NCBI RefSeq assembly: GCF_000276665.1
Contig: NW_004955438.1
Span: 11,053,177-11,117,176 of the forward strand
DNA: 64,000 bases
Source: Chinchilla lanigera
Taxonomy: Eukaryota > Chordata > Mammalia > Rodentia > Chinchillidae
Direction: 5' to 3'
The notes beneath the pieces are model-generated. The model ran no database searches. It saw nothing but the letters and a program-made list of their open reading frames with translations, and had not been told where the DNA came from. This document shows, one piece after another, positions 1 to 13,700 of this stretch (positions are counted from its first letter, which is position 1; every line of letters begins with the position of its first letter). Position numbers and translations under genes: made by a program.

Positions 1-222
1 TCCGTCCGGGGAACGACGAGGTCGGGAATGAGTCGCCGGTCCGAAGACCCCAAAAGACCAGCACTCCCCACCCGAGGCTCCCCGTGCGCCGGGGGCCCAC
101 CCTCCGGGAGCCAGCAGGCAGGAAGCTAGCCAGCCAGAAGGCTGGCGCTCCCCACCCCCAGCTCCCTGTGCACCAAAAGCCCTCCTTCCGGGGAACGAGG
201 AGGCCGGGAGTCGGCAATGTGT
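1..222. repeat. GC-rich imperfect minisatellite at window edge
   Basis: A CpG-rich block with internal similarity at a spacing of about 85-97 bases. The string tccggggaacga recurs at about 6 and 187, and a ctccccaccc/ctccc.gtgc motif at about 63 and 149. Sharply different from the AT-rich DNA that follows. It starts before the window, so copy number is unknown. Confidence 0.6.
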
Positions 223-380
223 CTTTTAATACTTTTTAAAACTTTAAACATTCACTGTATTTTTATCACACCACCCAGCTAAAAGATAAGCTTTTTTTCA
301 ACCACAACCAAAATGCCATTGTTACTATGCCTTAAAAATGAATAACAATTCTTTAATATCATTAAATACCCAAAAGTCTA

Positions 381-580
381 GGCTAGGTGCGTTGGTACAT
401 ATCTGCAATCCCAGCACTCTGGGAGGCTTAGGCAGGGGGATAGCAAATTCAAACCTGGCCTGAACAACTTAGCAACTTAGTGAGACCCTGTCTTGAAATA
501 AAAATGTTCTAAAAATAAATAAGGGTTGGAGATGTAGCCCACCTGAAAGGACTTGGGTTCAATCCCCAGTATCACAACCA
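381..580 (+). repeat. B1-ID dimeric SINE
   Basis: A B1 body (ggctaggtgcgttggtacat ... gagaccctgtcttg), an A-rich linker, then a tRNA-derived ID half (ggttggagatgtagc ... ggttcaatccccag). The arrangement matches rodent B1-dID SINEs. Confidence 0.75.
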
Positions 581-3163
581 ATCAATCAATCTATAGCTTG
601 CCCCACCCCACTCGATATAATTTATTAGTGGGGGCTGAATTATTTGTCTTGGCTCAAGATTTGTGTGGGCCATTTGGGTAATGCAAGTTTAGGCTGTGGA
701 CTTGCATGAAGACATGGGACCTCTGATTCTCAAAGGCCAGTAACCCTTTATACTCAGTGACAGTGGTCAAGAACAACAAGTTTCTTGCAAGCCACCCCTA
801 GCTGGGGAGTAGCCATTGAGAGTATCCCGGATTCTCCAGCATGGGATCAGTCCCTGAGCTTTTCTTCTGTTCCTGGCACCCCTGATGTCATAAAAACTAT
901 GGCCTGTCTCGCAAAAGCCAGTTTTCCTGTGCTGCCTAGCAAGTACCTTGTGCTGTAGTTTTTACTCCAGCTCTTTCCATTGCAAGTGAAGACATGATAC
1001 ATTCCTAAGCAGGGGGAAGACAAAGAGTATTTTTTCCATAATAGCAAATCTGGATTTTTGCTCTTTGAGAAATGTGGGAGAGCTGCAACCAGACATTAGT
1101 TGGGAATTTATATCATACCATTTACAGAGACCACAAATTAATTATGAAAAGGTTACAGTAATCCTGGCAAGAAAGATTAAGACCTGATCTAAGGCAGTGC
1201 AGAGAATACAAGGAATACTTTTTAAAGATACTTATATAGAAAGTAGGATCCCTACGACACGATGATTGATTCAGTGATGTAAAGGGCAAGAGGTAGGAGG
1301 TTGAGTCCCACCTCTGTGTCCTGGGCATCGGGAGGATGGCAGTATATCTTTCATTGAAATAATGAAAGGGCCAAGTGCAGGTTTGCTTCTGGGGCAGAGG
1401 TCTGAGTTTGTGTGGACAGTTTTGACTTGAGGTACTTACGTGTGACATTTCAGTAAGTAACTGGATAGAAGCAGCTGTGTCAGGAAGGAGATCTGGGCTG
1501 AGAATAGATTTGGGAGTCTTCAGGGGATGCAGTGAATATGATTGAGAACTCCCCAGGCTGTTGTATAGACAAAAGAACCAAGAATAGAGCTGCTGCTTTT
1601 AGAATAAAACTCCTCTATCCTCTGTACTATAATTTGCCGTCTGGAAATCTGTTTGTCAGTGTTTGACTCACAAGTATATTTTCATTTTTAATGATTTTAA
1701 GGATTTTTTAATTGAAAGTTTAAAATGCTTCTGTTTTTCTACATTTTTGAATATGAATTAATAGTTTTTTGAGGTAAGTGGGAGGTTTGTTGAAAAATTT
1801 TTGTGTATTTTAGTAGATTTTTATGCATTTTATGTATCTATAATAATGTAAAAATATATTACTTATCTATTTTAATATAGATACAAATATAAGATCTTTT
1901 CTATTCCTTTTTCCTTCAGTGCCTGTAACTTTTTTATCTCTGTAAAGTAGTTCCTTTATATTCTTATATGTACTTCTATTGACTCCATTTAGAATTCATA
2001 GTAATTTGCACTTTGTATATACTTTTGACAAACCTTGATGAAAGTGTTTTAGAAACATCCAAATTTTCTTAAAACTGTCATTCTGGGAAAGATATTTCGA
2101 TAATTAGATGGATGTTTGGTTAACAAACACTATACTTATCATCTATACTCAATGAAAAGGTTGCTACAATTAAAATGAAAGTGCTAGCTGTGGCCTCTGA
2201 GCATCTTAGCTGTTTATATGCATGAGGACATACACAGAAACTTTCCCTTTTGCTTGCCTATGCCCTTGTGCTATTTTTCTTCCTTTGTGCAGACTCACAT
2301 GCTGTCACCTTCAGGACCTTCCTAAGCCTTTCCAGCCATGGCCACCCGTTATTCACCCCTTGGCCAACGGCTCCTGTTCCACCCACACTGGTGTAACTGT
2401 GTGCTGTAGGATTATTGAATATATGGATGTGTTTTGTATTTCTGAATATATGAGAGACTTTTTTTAAAAGTATAAAACTGTCAATATTAAGAGCTGTCCA
2501 TTTCTTCCTTTATATAATTTGAAACTTGTTTACAAAACAGATTTTCAAATAATCTGTACACCCTCCTATTGTTATTTTTTTCAAGTATTTTAAACTCTGA
2601 CAGTGGGAAAATTTGTACCATTTCTTCTGATATTATCCCTGGAAAAGATTGACATAGTGGTCGGTTGTTCTGTTGAATTGTAAAACAGAATAGGTGTTCT
2701 TGACATGAAAACATGAGTTTACAGCAGGTCAAAGTTTACAGCAGGTCACACAGGTCACATCATACTGTAAGGATGGCATAACAGTGAGTGATCATTTTAC
2801 CTCCACGTTTCCTGTTCCGGGGGACACACAGTTGGTTAACTCTTTTCTGATTTCAGAACTTTGTAATAATCTGCTATTCAAGTTGTAGTGAATTTACCAG
2901 TGTGTGACATCTTTTTTGTACAAGTATCTATGCAAGCTTTCTGATAGTCCTGACTAAAGGAGACAATTATGTAAATTCACAAAGCAGATCTGTGCAGTTT
3001 TTTTCATACTGTGTTCTGCTGGTTTACGAGGAAAGAAAAAGTAGGATACAAAGTAGAGATGATGAGATAAGAAAATATAAGAAAAGAAAGATAAGAAAAA
3101 TTCCATGCTTTCAGTCTCTTCAGAATCAGTTTTTCCAGCCCATTTAAGACAGATAAGTGTGTC

Positions 3164-3253
3164 TTTTTGTTTTTTTAATTGCAATGCCAGGAATTGAACC
3201 CAGAGCCCTCTTCATGGTAGGCAAATGCTTTACCACTGAGCTAATACCAGCCC
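3164..3253 (-). repeat. ID-related tRNA SINE
   Basis: Reverse complement of an ID-type sequence: poly-T, then ccaggaattgaaccc (B-box complement) and gctttaccactgagct (A-box complement). Confidence 0.65.
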
Positions 3254-3373
3254 TGTATTTCATTTTAGTAAAAACACCAAAGAATTTCTTTACAGGCATT
3301 CTAATGCCTCGCGCATTTCTGCTTACTCTGATCTTAGTTAATACTGGTCCTATAATGTAAATAATTCCTGTGA

Positions 3374-3524
3374 ATTACTTTTTCACTTTTATTTTTGTTT
3401 TTGTTTTTGAGACCGGGTTGCACTATGTAATGCAGGCAAGACTTGAACTCGCTCTGTGGCCCAGGCTGGCCTTGAACTTGTGGCAGACCTTTCGCCTCAG
3501 CTTCCCAAGTGATGGGATTACGGG
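3374..3524 (-). repeat. B1 SINE with target duplication
   Basis: Inverted B1 (gagaccgggttgcactatg ... gatgggattacggg) with a 5' poly-T/TG tract. The 13-base string ataattcctgtga occurs at 3361-3373 and 3525-3537, a perfect target-site duplication. Confidence 0.85.
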
Positions 3525-3999
3525 ATAATTCCTGTGATTGTTAATTAATAGCCCCATTGGATTTTTTCAGATTGTACTTAGAAATTTTTCTCCAAGGAGC
3601 CAAACTCTTTGGATATATAAACTGTAATGTGAGCGTAGTTTGGGAATACTTTTTAAAACTAATATAGTGAAATCACTTGCCAAATAGCACAATAGTAAGT
3701 CACAATTTAATGCAAACATGCTAACTTGCTTTCCGTAATTTTTCCTTGTAGTTGGGATAAAATAGAAAATTGAGAAAGAAAATAGGTGACAGCCTATTTT
3801 AGAAGATAGTCATAATACCTACGTAATTTCTTTACATAGATAAATTGATACTTAGGTTGGCTGATTTGTTCCTTACCAGGAGAGGAATTTAAAATTGGTT
3901 TCTTTCCTTTCACTATAAAAACCTAAAATTACATCATCTTCAATGAGTTTTTAAAATAATGTCAGCGTTAAAAAGGTAAGTTTGGCTTCTATTTAAATC

Positions 4000-4200
4000 T
4001 GTCACATCCTGCAAGTCAGTTTCTTCATCTGTAAAATAGGGGTAGGAGCTGGGTGATACAGCTCAGCTGCAGAGCATTTGCCTCATACATTAAGGACCTG
4101 GGTTCAATACCCAGCACCACTAAAAAAGGAGAAAACAAAGTAATGGTTGAAGGACTACTGAGAAGTTGGTGTGAAGATTAAATGAGCTATACATGAGAAT
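4000..4200 (+). repeat. MIR fragment split by an ID element
   Basis: The string gtttcttcatctgtaaaata and, 100 bases on, gtgaagattaaatgagct are the two halves of the MIR core. An ID-like SINE at 4044-4129 (ggtgatacagctcagctgca ... ggttcaatacccagcaccac, A-tail) interrupts them. Confidence 0.65.
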
Positions 4201-4275
4201 TAATCTGGACATCCCGAGTTACATGAATTTCTAATCCAGTTGATAACTTTCAAATCAAATGTTCTTAGCCTTCAG

Positions 4276-4735
4276 GGGAACCGCAGAACCAGGACTTGTT
4301 GATAGAAGTGAATGGATTTCCATCCTTTGCAAAGACACTCCTGCCTGCTTCTGAGACACAGCTAAGTCTGCGTAAATCTGGCAAAGTGCCCCTGAATGGC
4401 ACTGCGAAGAACTGCATTTCCTCTCCTTCCAGCATGGACTGTGTAACCCCCGACCCCAGAAGCCCGGGCCCTGGAAGCAAGTATGGCAGGAGGCCCAGGA
4501 GCGCGTTCCCTAATTCCCACCGGTTTCAGGTAGTCGTCTCGAAAGCACCCAGTGGGGATCTTTTGGAAAAACATGCGGACTTCTTTTCTAACAAACAGTT
4601 GCCATTCACTCCACGCACTTTAAAAACAGAAGCAAAATCTTTCCTGTCACAGTATCGCTATTACACACCTGCCAGAAGAAAAAAGGACCTTTCAGATTCA
4701 CAGACAGAAGCTGAAACCCAGACTGAATTGAGCAG
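4276..4735 (+). CDS. SPATA7: SPATA7 coding exon 6
   Basis: The acceptor is ...cttcag at 4275 and the donor is AGCAG|gtatgg after 4735. The exon starts with the last two bases of a split Gly codon and then reads EPQNQDLLIEVNGFPSFAK. It carries the basic stretch YGRRPRSAFPNSHRF and the well conserved SNKQLPFTPRTLKTEAKSFL block, and ends in ETQTELS plus two bases of a Ser codon. It is the largest internal exon of the gene seen here (460 nt). The start chosen is the only AG that gives the SPATA7 reading frame. Confidence 0.95.
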
Positions 4736-7700
4736 GTATGGCGTGTTAACAACCCGTAGTAACTCTGGGAAATTAAATGAAACTTAACTAAGCAGTGTTC
4801 TTTGCCTTCTGTCGTATACCTTATATATGGTCAGGCTTGAGGTCTGGTAATGCCTTTTGACTGGAGTGAGATTAGTATGATTTCTTTTAAATGTATTATC
4901 AAAACTATCAGAGTGTTGAAAAACCAAATAGCTATATTAAATTTGTCGAATTCCTTATTAAGATGAATGTTGTGCATTTAAATTTATTGTTTCAAACATA
5001 GCTCTTGAACTTTTGTATGCCTTTAAATATTATACTTTCATAAAATCATTAAAGTGTCATCAAATCAGCATTTGTGTAAATATGCACATTGATTTGTTTC
5101 AAAAGTGGCAAAAATGATGGAGTAAGAGGAAGAAAACCAAATGTTTTATCCAACTGCCCCCATGCCCCCTAACCTGCACATATTTAGTCCTGTAGCAACA
5201 GCTGCCTAGGAATAATTTAAACAGCTGGGATAATGTCTGAAAGTTAAGCATAACTTGCCTCAGTAATGTTTTCACATGTATTTATGCCTGATGCATGATA
5301 AATACTCATTAAAAGTTTGCCAAATGACTAGAAAAACAAAAAAAGACCTTATAATGTTACATAATTATCTGGTACTAGATTGTCATTATTTTAGATAGTA
5401 AAAGACTATAAGCCTACTATCCTTTTATGTGGGTATAGAACAGAGATACTGTAATGTCAAGTGAATGTATATATTTAATCAAAAGTTAAGGAATTAAACC
5501 TATGATAAAACTTGTCAAATGGGAGAGAAATAAAGTACAATATTTCATATCCTTTTATGATTATATTTATGAGTATTGTAAAGATAATAGTCACCTTTCA
5601 CCTCTCCCACTGTATATTTAACTGAAATTAATTATATTTGAAAAAAGGAAGAAGCGTATGTAATCCAAACCCCTGTTTCCAGATTATAGAATTAGAAACT
5701 ATGCATTTTGTAAAAATAAATAAATGGATCTAATTTTCTTATGTTTAAGGGTTTTTTTAAGACGAGAAACTTATTATCACAGTGTTTATATTTTGAAAGA
5801 GTAACAATCATTTCTTTAAATATTACAGTTTTAATTCTAATTTAGGAACATCTGAGATTAAGAAATTGACAGATTCAGAAGTGAACACAAAGCAGGTAAT
5901 AACTATGAGATCTGTTTGTGTTGCCACATTTGAATTGCAGATGCTTTAACCTACATAGAACATGTATAGTTGTTTGAACTGTGAAGAGCAGTCTCTTAGT
6001 GACACTTGTTGTATATAATACAGCCAGTATACAGAGGGTTTACCTGCTTAGAGATGGTCGTAGCTCTCTCCGAATGACCAAATGGATCCTATCAAATCTG
6101 GAAAATCATTTGTTATTAGCATCTAGATACTTGGCTGGATGGACACATAAATGAATGAATAAGATAAATTAAGTACTGTTTTCAAAAGTCAGATATAAGC
6201 CGGGCATGATGGCACACACCTATAATCCAGCATTCAGGAGGCCGAGGCAGGGGAGTTGCTATGAGTTCCAGGCCAGCCTGGGCTACAAAGTGAGTTCAAG
6301 GTTGGCTTGAACTACATAATGAGACACGGACTGACTGACTGACTGACTGACTGACTGACTGGCTGACTTGAACTATATAACGAGACACTGACTGACTGAC
6401 TGACTGACTGACTGACTAAATAATCAATCAGATGTGAGCTAGGCATGGTGGTGTGTACCCTCAGCACCAGCTACTCTGTAGATGGAGACAGGAGGACTGC
6501 TTGACACCACAAATTAAGTAAGAGTCCAGTCTAGGCAACACAGTGAGACTTCATCTCAAGATACCATATAAGTAAATAAATGAGATAAAGGATATGGTAG
6601 GATGTGCACAGGTTCTATGCAAATACCATAACCACAAAAAATGCACTTGGATTATTAAAAGTAATGTATGTCGAAGTTATATAGAAGTCATTTGATTTTT
6701 TTCAGTTCTAGGAGCGGAACCCGGGGCCTTCACACTGGGCTACATCCCAAGCCCCATTTTTTACATTTTTACTTGAGACAGGGTCTTGCTAACTTGCTCA
6801 GGCTGGGTCTTGCTAACTTGCTCAGGCTGGTCTTGCTAACCTCACAATCCTCCTGCTTCAGCATCCTAGAGTGCTGGGATTCCAGGTGGGCCCCCCTCTG
6901 CCTGCTAGTTATTTAACATTTTATGCCCATATTTTTAAATGAATTATATTATTAGAAATTACATTATTAGAAATTATTGCAGCTTTTAAGAATTGATGGG
7001 TACCATTCTCTCGTGTTTGCATTTACTAAAGACTATAAAGCTAATTGTTACATAATTTATATTTTGAAAGCTTGGCAATCATTTCTTTAAAATATTACGT
7101 CTTCGGTGCTGGGGATTTAGCTCAGCAGCAAAGCGCCTGCCTGGCAAGTGCAAGGTCGTGAGTTCGGTTCCCGGTGCTGGAGAAAAACCAAAAAAACAAA
7201 ACAAAACAAAAAAATATATATTACGTCTTTAAGTCTGATACTGACACAACCTGGTTTATTTTTATTTCGGGAGTATCAATCTGGTACTGTGTCCCTTAAA
7301 TTTATTGTGTATAAAAATGGTATGTCCATTAAAATGCAAGTACAGATTCAGAGGTGCGTGAATAAAATAGAATCACAGAGCCAAGGAGATAGCTCAGTGC
7401 CATAGTGCCTGCCCGGCAACCTCAAGCTCCTGAGTTCAATTCCCGGTACCAAAAAAAAAAAAAAGGCAAAATAAAATAGAATCGTATTGTCTCCTTCTTT
7501 TCTAAAATGGGCAGAGGTGATAGGTTTCCATCTCAGCCGTTAACAGCTGTCTGACATAGGGCGCTTCCTCTTGAACTCAGGGACAAAACCCTTATCCTCT
7601 GAGAGCGGAGTGTCCTCAGCTAGCAAAGCTGTCGTTAACCCGCAGGGTCACTGGGAGAATAAAACAAGGCAGTAAAGTTCCTAGCCTGGTCAGGGGTTGA

Positions 7701-10700
7701 TAAACGGTAGCTGTAACTAACTTGGGTTTTATGAAAAGGTAACTTTTTAGGTAACTAAATAAACCAAAGCCAAACAAATCCATCTTGATAACAAGTTCAC
7801 CCACAGCCCTGCAAGAGAGTAGCAGGGGCCCGTGCTTCACAGTCGACTTGAGGGCAGTGGTGAGATACTGACCACACGAGGTCTGCACCTCAGCCACACT
7901 TCGAAAGCTGAAGGTGCTTTCCATAAATGAGCCTTGTAAAGATTAAACTAGTAATGCAGGTAAATGCCTGTCCCGGTAGGAAGGAGTCTATGAAGTAGGC
8001 TGCCATTATTTTGTTTGTTTGTTATTATTATTATGATTCACACTGTGCTACCAGTACTTCCAAATATTTGACATAGTGACATTTGAAGCAGGTGGGATAT
8101 CTCAATTTCTGAATAATGGATTTTTTCCTTAAGTTTACTTAACAATTACAAATTTTCACCGGGCACGGTGGCGCATGCCTGTAATCCCAGTACTCGGGAG
8201 GCTGAGGCAGGAGGATCATTGTGAGTCCAAGGCCAGCCTGGGCTACAAAGTGAGCTCAAGGCCAGCCTGAACTACATAGCGAGACCCTGTCTCCAAAAGA
8301 CAAAAAATGAAAACATAAAAATAAAATAAATTTTCATTTTTTTCTTTATATGTTTGTGATGTCTTCATGTCATTTAAAATGTTTCGCATTAAAATACGAA
8401 ATGTTTTATTTTACTTTAAATAAATTTAAGGAAAAAAGTGCAAATCAGACAGAAAAATTATTCTACAACATTTTTTATAATAATATATAACCATTTACCT
8501 ACTGGATTCCTTTATTCATTTTCCTTGAAACTTGCTATGCTTTATTTGTTTTCATAATGTATTTCCAGAGCAATAAAGATGTATTCTTTTGTTACATCCC
8601 CAGGCATCTAACTGTGTAACATATGGGACCAAAGACAAAATAACCCCTTTGTCTTTACAAGGACATGACTTGACATGGGATGAAATTAAAGACAGAACTC
8701 CGCAGCATTCCTCCCAAAGGTAAGCAGTTTACAGGAGAAATCATTGTGGCTGTCTTTATCTAACTGCTTTGCGCTATAACCAGACATGTAGTATTTACTG
8801 TATAAATAATATTTTAATTATATGCCTTAACCTATTTTACTCTTACACAATCCTTCAGTGGTAGTGTTAGTTTTACTAAGGAAACTGTACAGTTAGGTGC
8901 TCCATAAAGGATTCAGTGAATTACTTGCTAATTCATTAATAGGAAAAGGGACACTGGCTTGCATTATTTGTCATTATTCCTCTTGTAAAAAGAGGATTTT
9001 TCCCATGACAAGTCCTCTGGCAGTGATGCTAGCCAGTTTACATGGCACCAGTAGGAATGACGACCCTTAGTATTGGAGGAGCCATCATTTGTGATTCTGA
9101 GTGTTTCCCACGTGCTTGATCTGTCCATGCTATGTGGAGGACCCTTAAAGATCTCACCAGCTCTGGTGTCACACACCTGTCACCCCAGCTACTGAGAGAC
9201 TAAGGCAGGAGGAATGCAAGTTGGAGACCAGCCTAAGCAATGTCGCAAAACCCTGTCTCAAAATTTAAACAAAGGAAAAGAAAAAGGGCTGGGTTTGTAG
9301 CTCAGCCCGAGAGCTCTTCCCCAGCATGTGAGAGGCCCTGGGCCCAGTCCACAGTACCAAACACCAACAACAAAAACTATTCATCACGTTTGGCAGTTAT
9401 GGAGTACTGCACCTAAACAAAAATGATGGGTTAGCAGGTCGCGGAGAAGCTGAAAGATGTCATTGATAGTTTCAGCTATCAGATTTCCCCTGTTCAAATT
9501 GGATATGAGATGAAAGAAGGGGAAGAAAAGGAGCAGACATTCAAAAAGGCCCAGAGGAAGTGTTAAATAGCCAAGCGGAAGCAAAGTGTACATATTTCCC
9601 TCAGGGCCCAGCCTCCTCCTCAAGCCTCTGCTGAGGAAATGTCGCCTGCTAAGGCCACAGAGGAATTTGTTGTTTCCCTCTTTGGAATTTCTGGTACTGC
9701 AGCACACAGAGCTTAAGCTATTCTTGAGCCAGCCTGTATTAAAGAATGGCCCAAAGAAAGGCATATTTATGTTTTCTAGTAGTTTCAACTTAAAAGAAAT
9801 AAACTATTGTAATTGCATATACCTGAATAAAAAGCCTTGGAATAACTAATGATAACATAACTGAATGAGGAGAATTTATAATAATGGCTAGTTTAACAAA
9901 AATTTCCATAGGCAAATATGTATTTAGCATTATTTATATGTTAATCAAATTGTTTATACTAGGCAAAAGCTATAGTATCTTTTTTTTAAAGATTGTGAAT
10001 TTATAATTAGAAAAATAGCTTTAAAAGCTGTCATTGCTTCCTACTAGCATCAACCTTGGCAAGTTTCTTGGCCTCTCTGAGCCTTGAAGAACCCATTAGC
10101 AAGTGAGAAAAATAATACCTAACCAACATCCCCAACTGGATTGTTTAGAAGATTAAATTAGATTATGGATATGAAAATGCTTTAAAAATTCTAACACGTA
10201 TTATTATTACTATAAAATATTACTGGATATTTACTATTGTTTTGCTAAAATATTTTAATTTTCTTCTCATAGAATGATATATCAGTATTCTGCACAGCTT
10301 CCTTCAGAGAATAAAATCTACTCCAAGTAAGATCTTTTTTACCCCTTCGTTTTGTTTTAGCGGGAATCAAGCATTAAGAATCATAGAAACCATTATAAAA
10401 TAAGTTAAGATCAAACACTATTCTCTCTTACAACCAGCTTTGTATACATTTTAATTGTATACATACATGCTGCATTATAGAAAATGACCATTATTTTCTG
10501 GAATAATTATCAATCTTGTTTATCTTCTGGAAAAATCTGTCCCTAAGTTAATATCTACTATTTGTAATAATTAGTACCTATAATTCTCATTCATTTTATA
10601 GATTAAAATGGGAATTTTAGAGAGATGTGGATTTTTAGTATCTCAGGAGCTCAGGATACTCTTCCTAGAGACCTCTAACCTCCTCCCTTCTTTGCACATA

Positions 10701-13700
10701 TTACAATTCTAAGTTTCAATGTTGTATTCATTATTTTTTAATTTTGTATTCATTATTATTTTAAAATAAATATTTTATAGAGTTTCATTTATTCCTAAAT
10801 GTGGCTATTTTTAAACAAGACTCTGAATCATTGAAAAACAACTTTTTATATAACATTTTAATCAATTATCTGATTTACATTTTGCTCTTCTTCTATTGGC
10901 TTATTCAGTAATCGAGTACTTACTTGCTAGTTGTATTCTCTATTAATTCATTAGTTTCAGCTAATTATCGAATTTACCATAGTGCCCTACTTTTTTTGTA
11001 ATAGCTACCAAAATAGTTACCTCATAGTGTAGCATAATAAAGAAATGTATCCAAGTAATTTAAAATTACCACTATATTTTTGTTCACAAAGTATCATATT
11101 AGGTTTTTTTTTCTTCTTCAAATATTTTGTGGAAAAAAAGAAATTATTCTGCTCAGCAAATATCCCAACCTTAATGCAAGATGCTGTCCTCAGAGCAGGA
11201 CTACACAGTTGTTTTTTGTCTTCATTTGGTTTGGTTTTGAGACAGGGTCTCACTTTGTAGATCAGGGTGGCCTTGAGCACACTATGTAGCCCAAGTTGGC
11301 CTTGAACTTACAGTGATCCTCCTGCCCCAGCCTCCTGCGTGCCTGCATGCACCACTGTGCCCAGCAGAACTGCACAGTTAAAGCTTCCTGGACGGCTTCC
11401 CTTTGGCCTCCCAAAAGCTCATGAGGGTGGGGAGCAGGGTTGAGTAGCAGCACTCGTGCCTCACGGCCTCTGCTGCTGAACATGGCCAGAAGTAGAAGGA
11501 AATGCAAAATGCTGGTCAGGAACACCAGCCCTAGGGCCCTTCCTGGTTGGTCTCTTGCCCTTGCTTGCTCTCCTTTGTGTTTTAATTGTATTTACATTTT
11601 GCTGCTATGGATATTGTAGACAGCTATGAAATATCACTCTATTAGGTAATATTTTCTCCGTTTAAGAGTTTATCCTTGCCTAGTTTGAGAAGGCACACGT
11701 TTGTTTTATAATGCTCCCCTTAATAATAATAACAAATAGAAGCATCTTTAGTATAGTAGAAATAGACATTACTGACTTGTGTTTCCTACAGTTTTCAGAA
11801 TAAGTAAGCAATAATTTTTATGCTGTGTCTCACTGTACCTTTGCAGTGAAGAAGAACTGTTGTATTTGAGCTTCATGGAAGATATAACAAGCGAAATTTT
11901 GAAACTTGGTTTGTTTTCCAGCAGGTCAGTTTTTTTTAAATTTTATTATGGGAGTTGTGTATATTAAGTATTTTTCTTATGATGTTAGTGTGATTAAGTT
12001 AGTTCCATGTATTAGGGAATGAACGTTATGTTGCTTTTTCAAGAACATATTCTTATAATTGACAGCACATTGTATAGCATATTTAATTCATACTCTGGGG
12101 CAAGTTTACACTTTGGGCTAACTATAGAAAAGAGTAAAATTCTGGTTCATTTAAATATTATGTCTCATAGTTATAATAGACTAGTAAAATAAATAAAATT
12201 TTTACTTCTTATTTGCAAGGCTGTAAATAAAATTTTGTTTTGTTTTGTTTTTTTGTTTTTTTGTTTTGTTTTTTTTCTGGTACCGGGAATCGAACTCACG
12301 ACCTTGCACTTGCCAGGCAGGCGCTGTGCCGCTGAGCTAAATCCCCAGCCCCTAAAATTTTTACTTCTTATTTGCAAGGCTGCATAATTCCATCTTGCTA
12401 TCTGAAACTGTCATGAGATCCAAAAGCAAGAATTTTTATTACGCTGGGTGTGGTGGCTCACACCTGTAATCCAGCACTTGGGAGGCTGACGCGGAAGGAT
12501 TGCCTCAAATTCAAGGCCAGCCTGGCATACATAGGTCATGGCCAGCCTGAGCTACATAGTGAGATCCTGTCTCAAAAAAAGCAAAATTAAAATTTTTTTA
12601 ATTACAACTACGTTACTATTAGATCTAGTAAAATGAAATTTAAAAGGTAGATTTTTTTTTATTTTAAAGAGAAGAAACGATAACAATGATACAAAATTTC
12701 AAAACAAGATAGGAGAATAGCAATGATTAATACCTTGCATATTGTAAAAGCTAGATTTTCACACTACAAATGAAATAGAAAATTTTCAGAACCAGAGTAG
12801 GTACTGCATATCTTAAGGAAACCATCCTGAATCTCCTATGAACATTTATGTACCTAAAATTCACTGGGTACCAGGCCCCACTTCATTGTTTGTAGCATAG
12901 GACCCCATTGTGTTCTACATATTTTCTCAATTATAATATGCCCAGTGCACCTTATTTCCAGTGAATTCCTTCTATCCCCTATTTCTATAATTTTTGAAAA
13001 TTAAAGCAAACATCTTTATTGTGAGAATAAAAAGGTGTACAGTATTGAAAAGACCTAAGTTTTGGGGAATAAGACTTCTATTTAAAAAGTTAGCCAAAAA
13101 AAATGTTTGTTTAGTGAGTGTAGAGTTTCATATTTGCCAGATAAAAGAGTTTTGGAGATGTGTTTCACAACACTAGTGACTGCACATATAAAAGTGCCCA
13201 ACAGGTTGGCCAACCTGAACTGCGAAACTGGACCCTGTCTCAAAAAAGAAAAGTATGTTAAGATGGTAAATTTTCTTATGTTTTCACCAGAAAAACACAA
13301 AAAGAGTCTATGCAAACTATATGTTTTTATAATTAAAATTTTACCTATTTCACTAAAGAGTATAAGACTGCTTATTGTAGCATTACTTATATTAGCACGA
13401 AAAAACAAAGCCATGGCTGGGCATGGTGGTGTACACCTGTAATCCCAGCACTCAGAAGGCTGAGGCAAGAGGATCAATGTGAGTTTGAGGCCTGCCTGGG
13501 CTACAAAGTGAGTTCAAGACCAGCCTGAACTGCATAGTGAAACCCTATCTCAAAAAGGAAAAAAAAAAAAACCTAAATGTTGAATACTAACGATTTTGTT
13601 CAATAAATTATAGAATATTTATGAGAGAGAGATCTGTTCAGTGATTAAAAATCATGTAGAAGTGGATTTGTTAATAAAGGTGTTCAAAATATACATAATT

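Larger units (their letters stand above)
223..4275 (+). other. SPATA7 intron (partial) upstream of exon 6
   Basis: AT-rich intronic DNA. I searched it for the preceding SPATA7 exon (encoding the AMRANYKNN/SLFNTLQ region) and did not find it. Contents I can name are SINEs at 381-580, 3164-3253, 3374-3524 and 4044-4129, and a MIR-like tract around the last of these. The stretch 600-3160 shows no recognisable gene or repeat. Confidence 0.7.
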
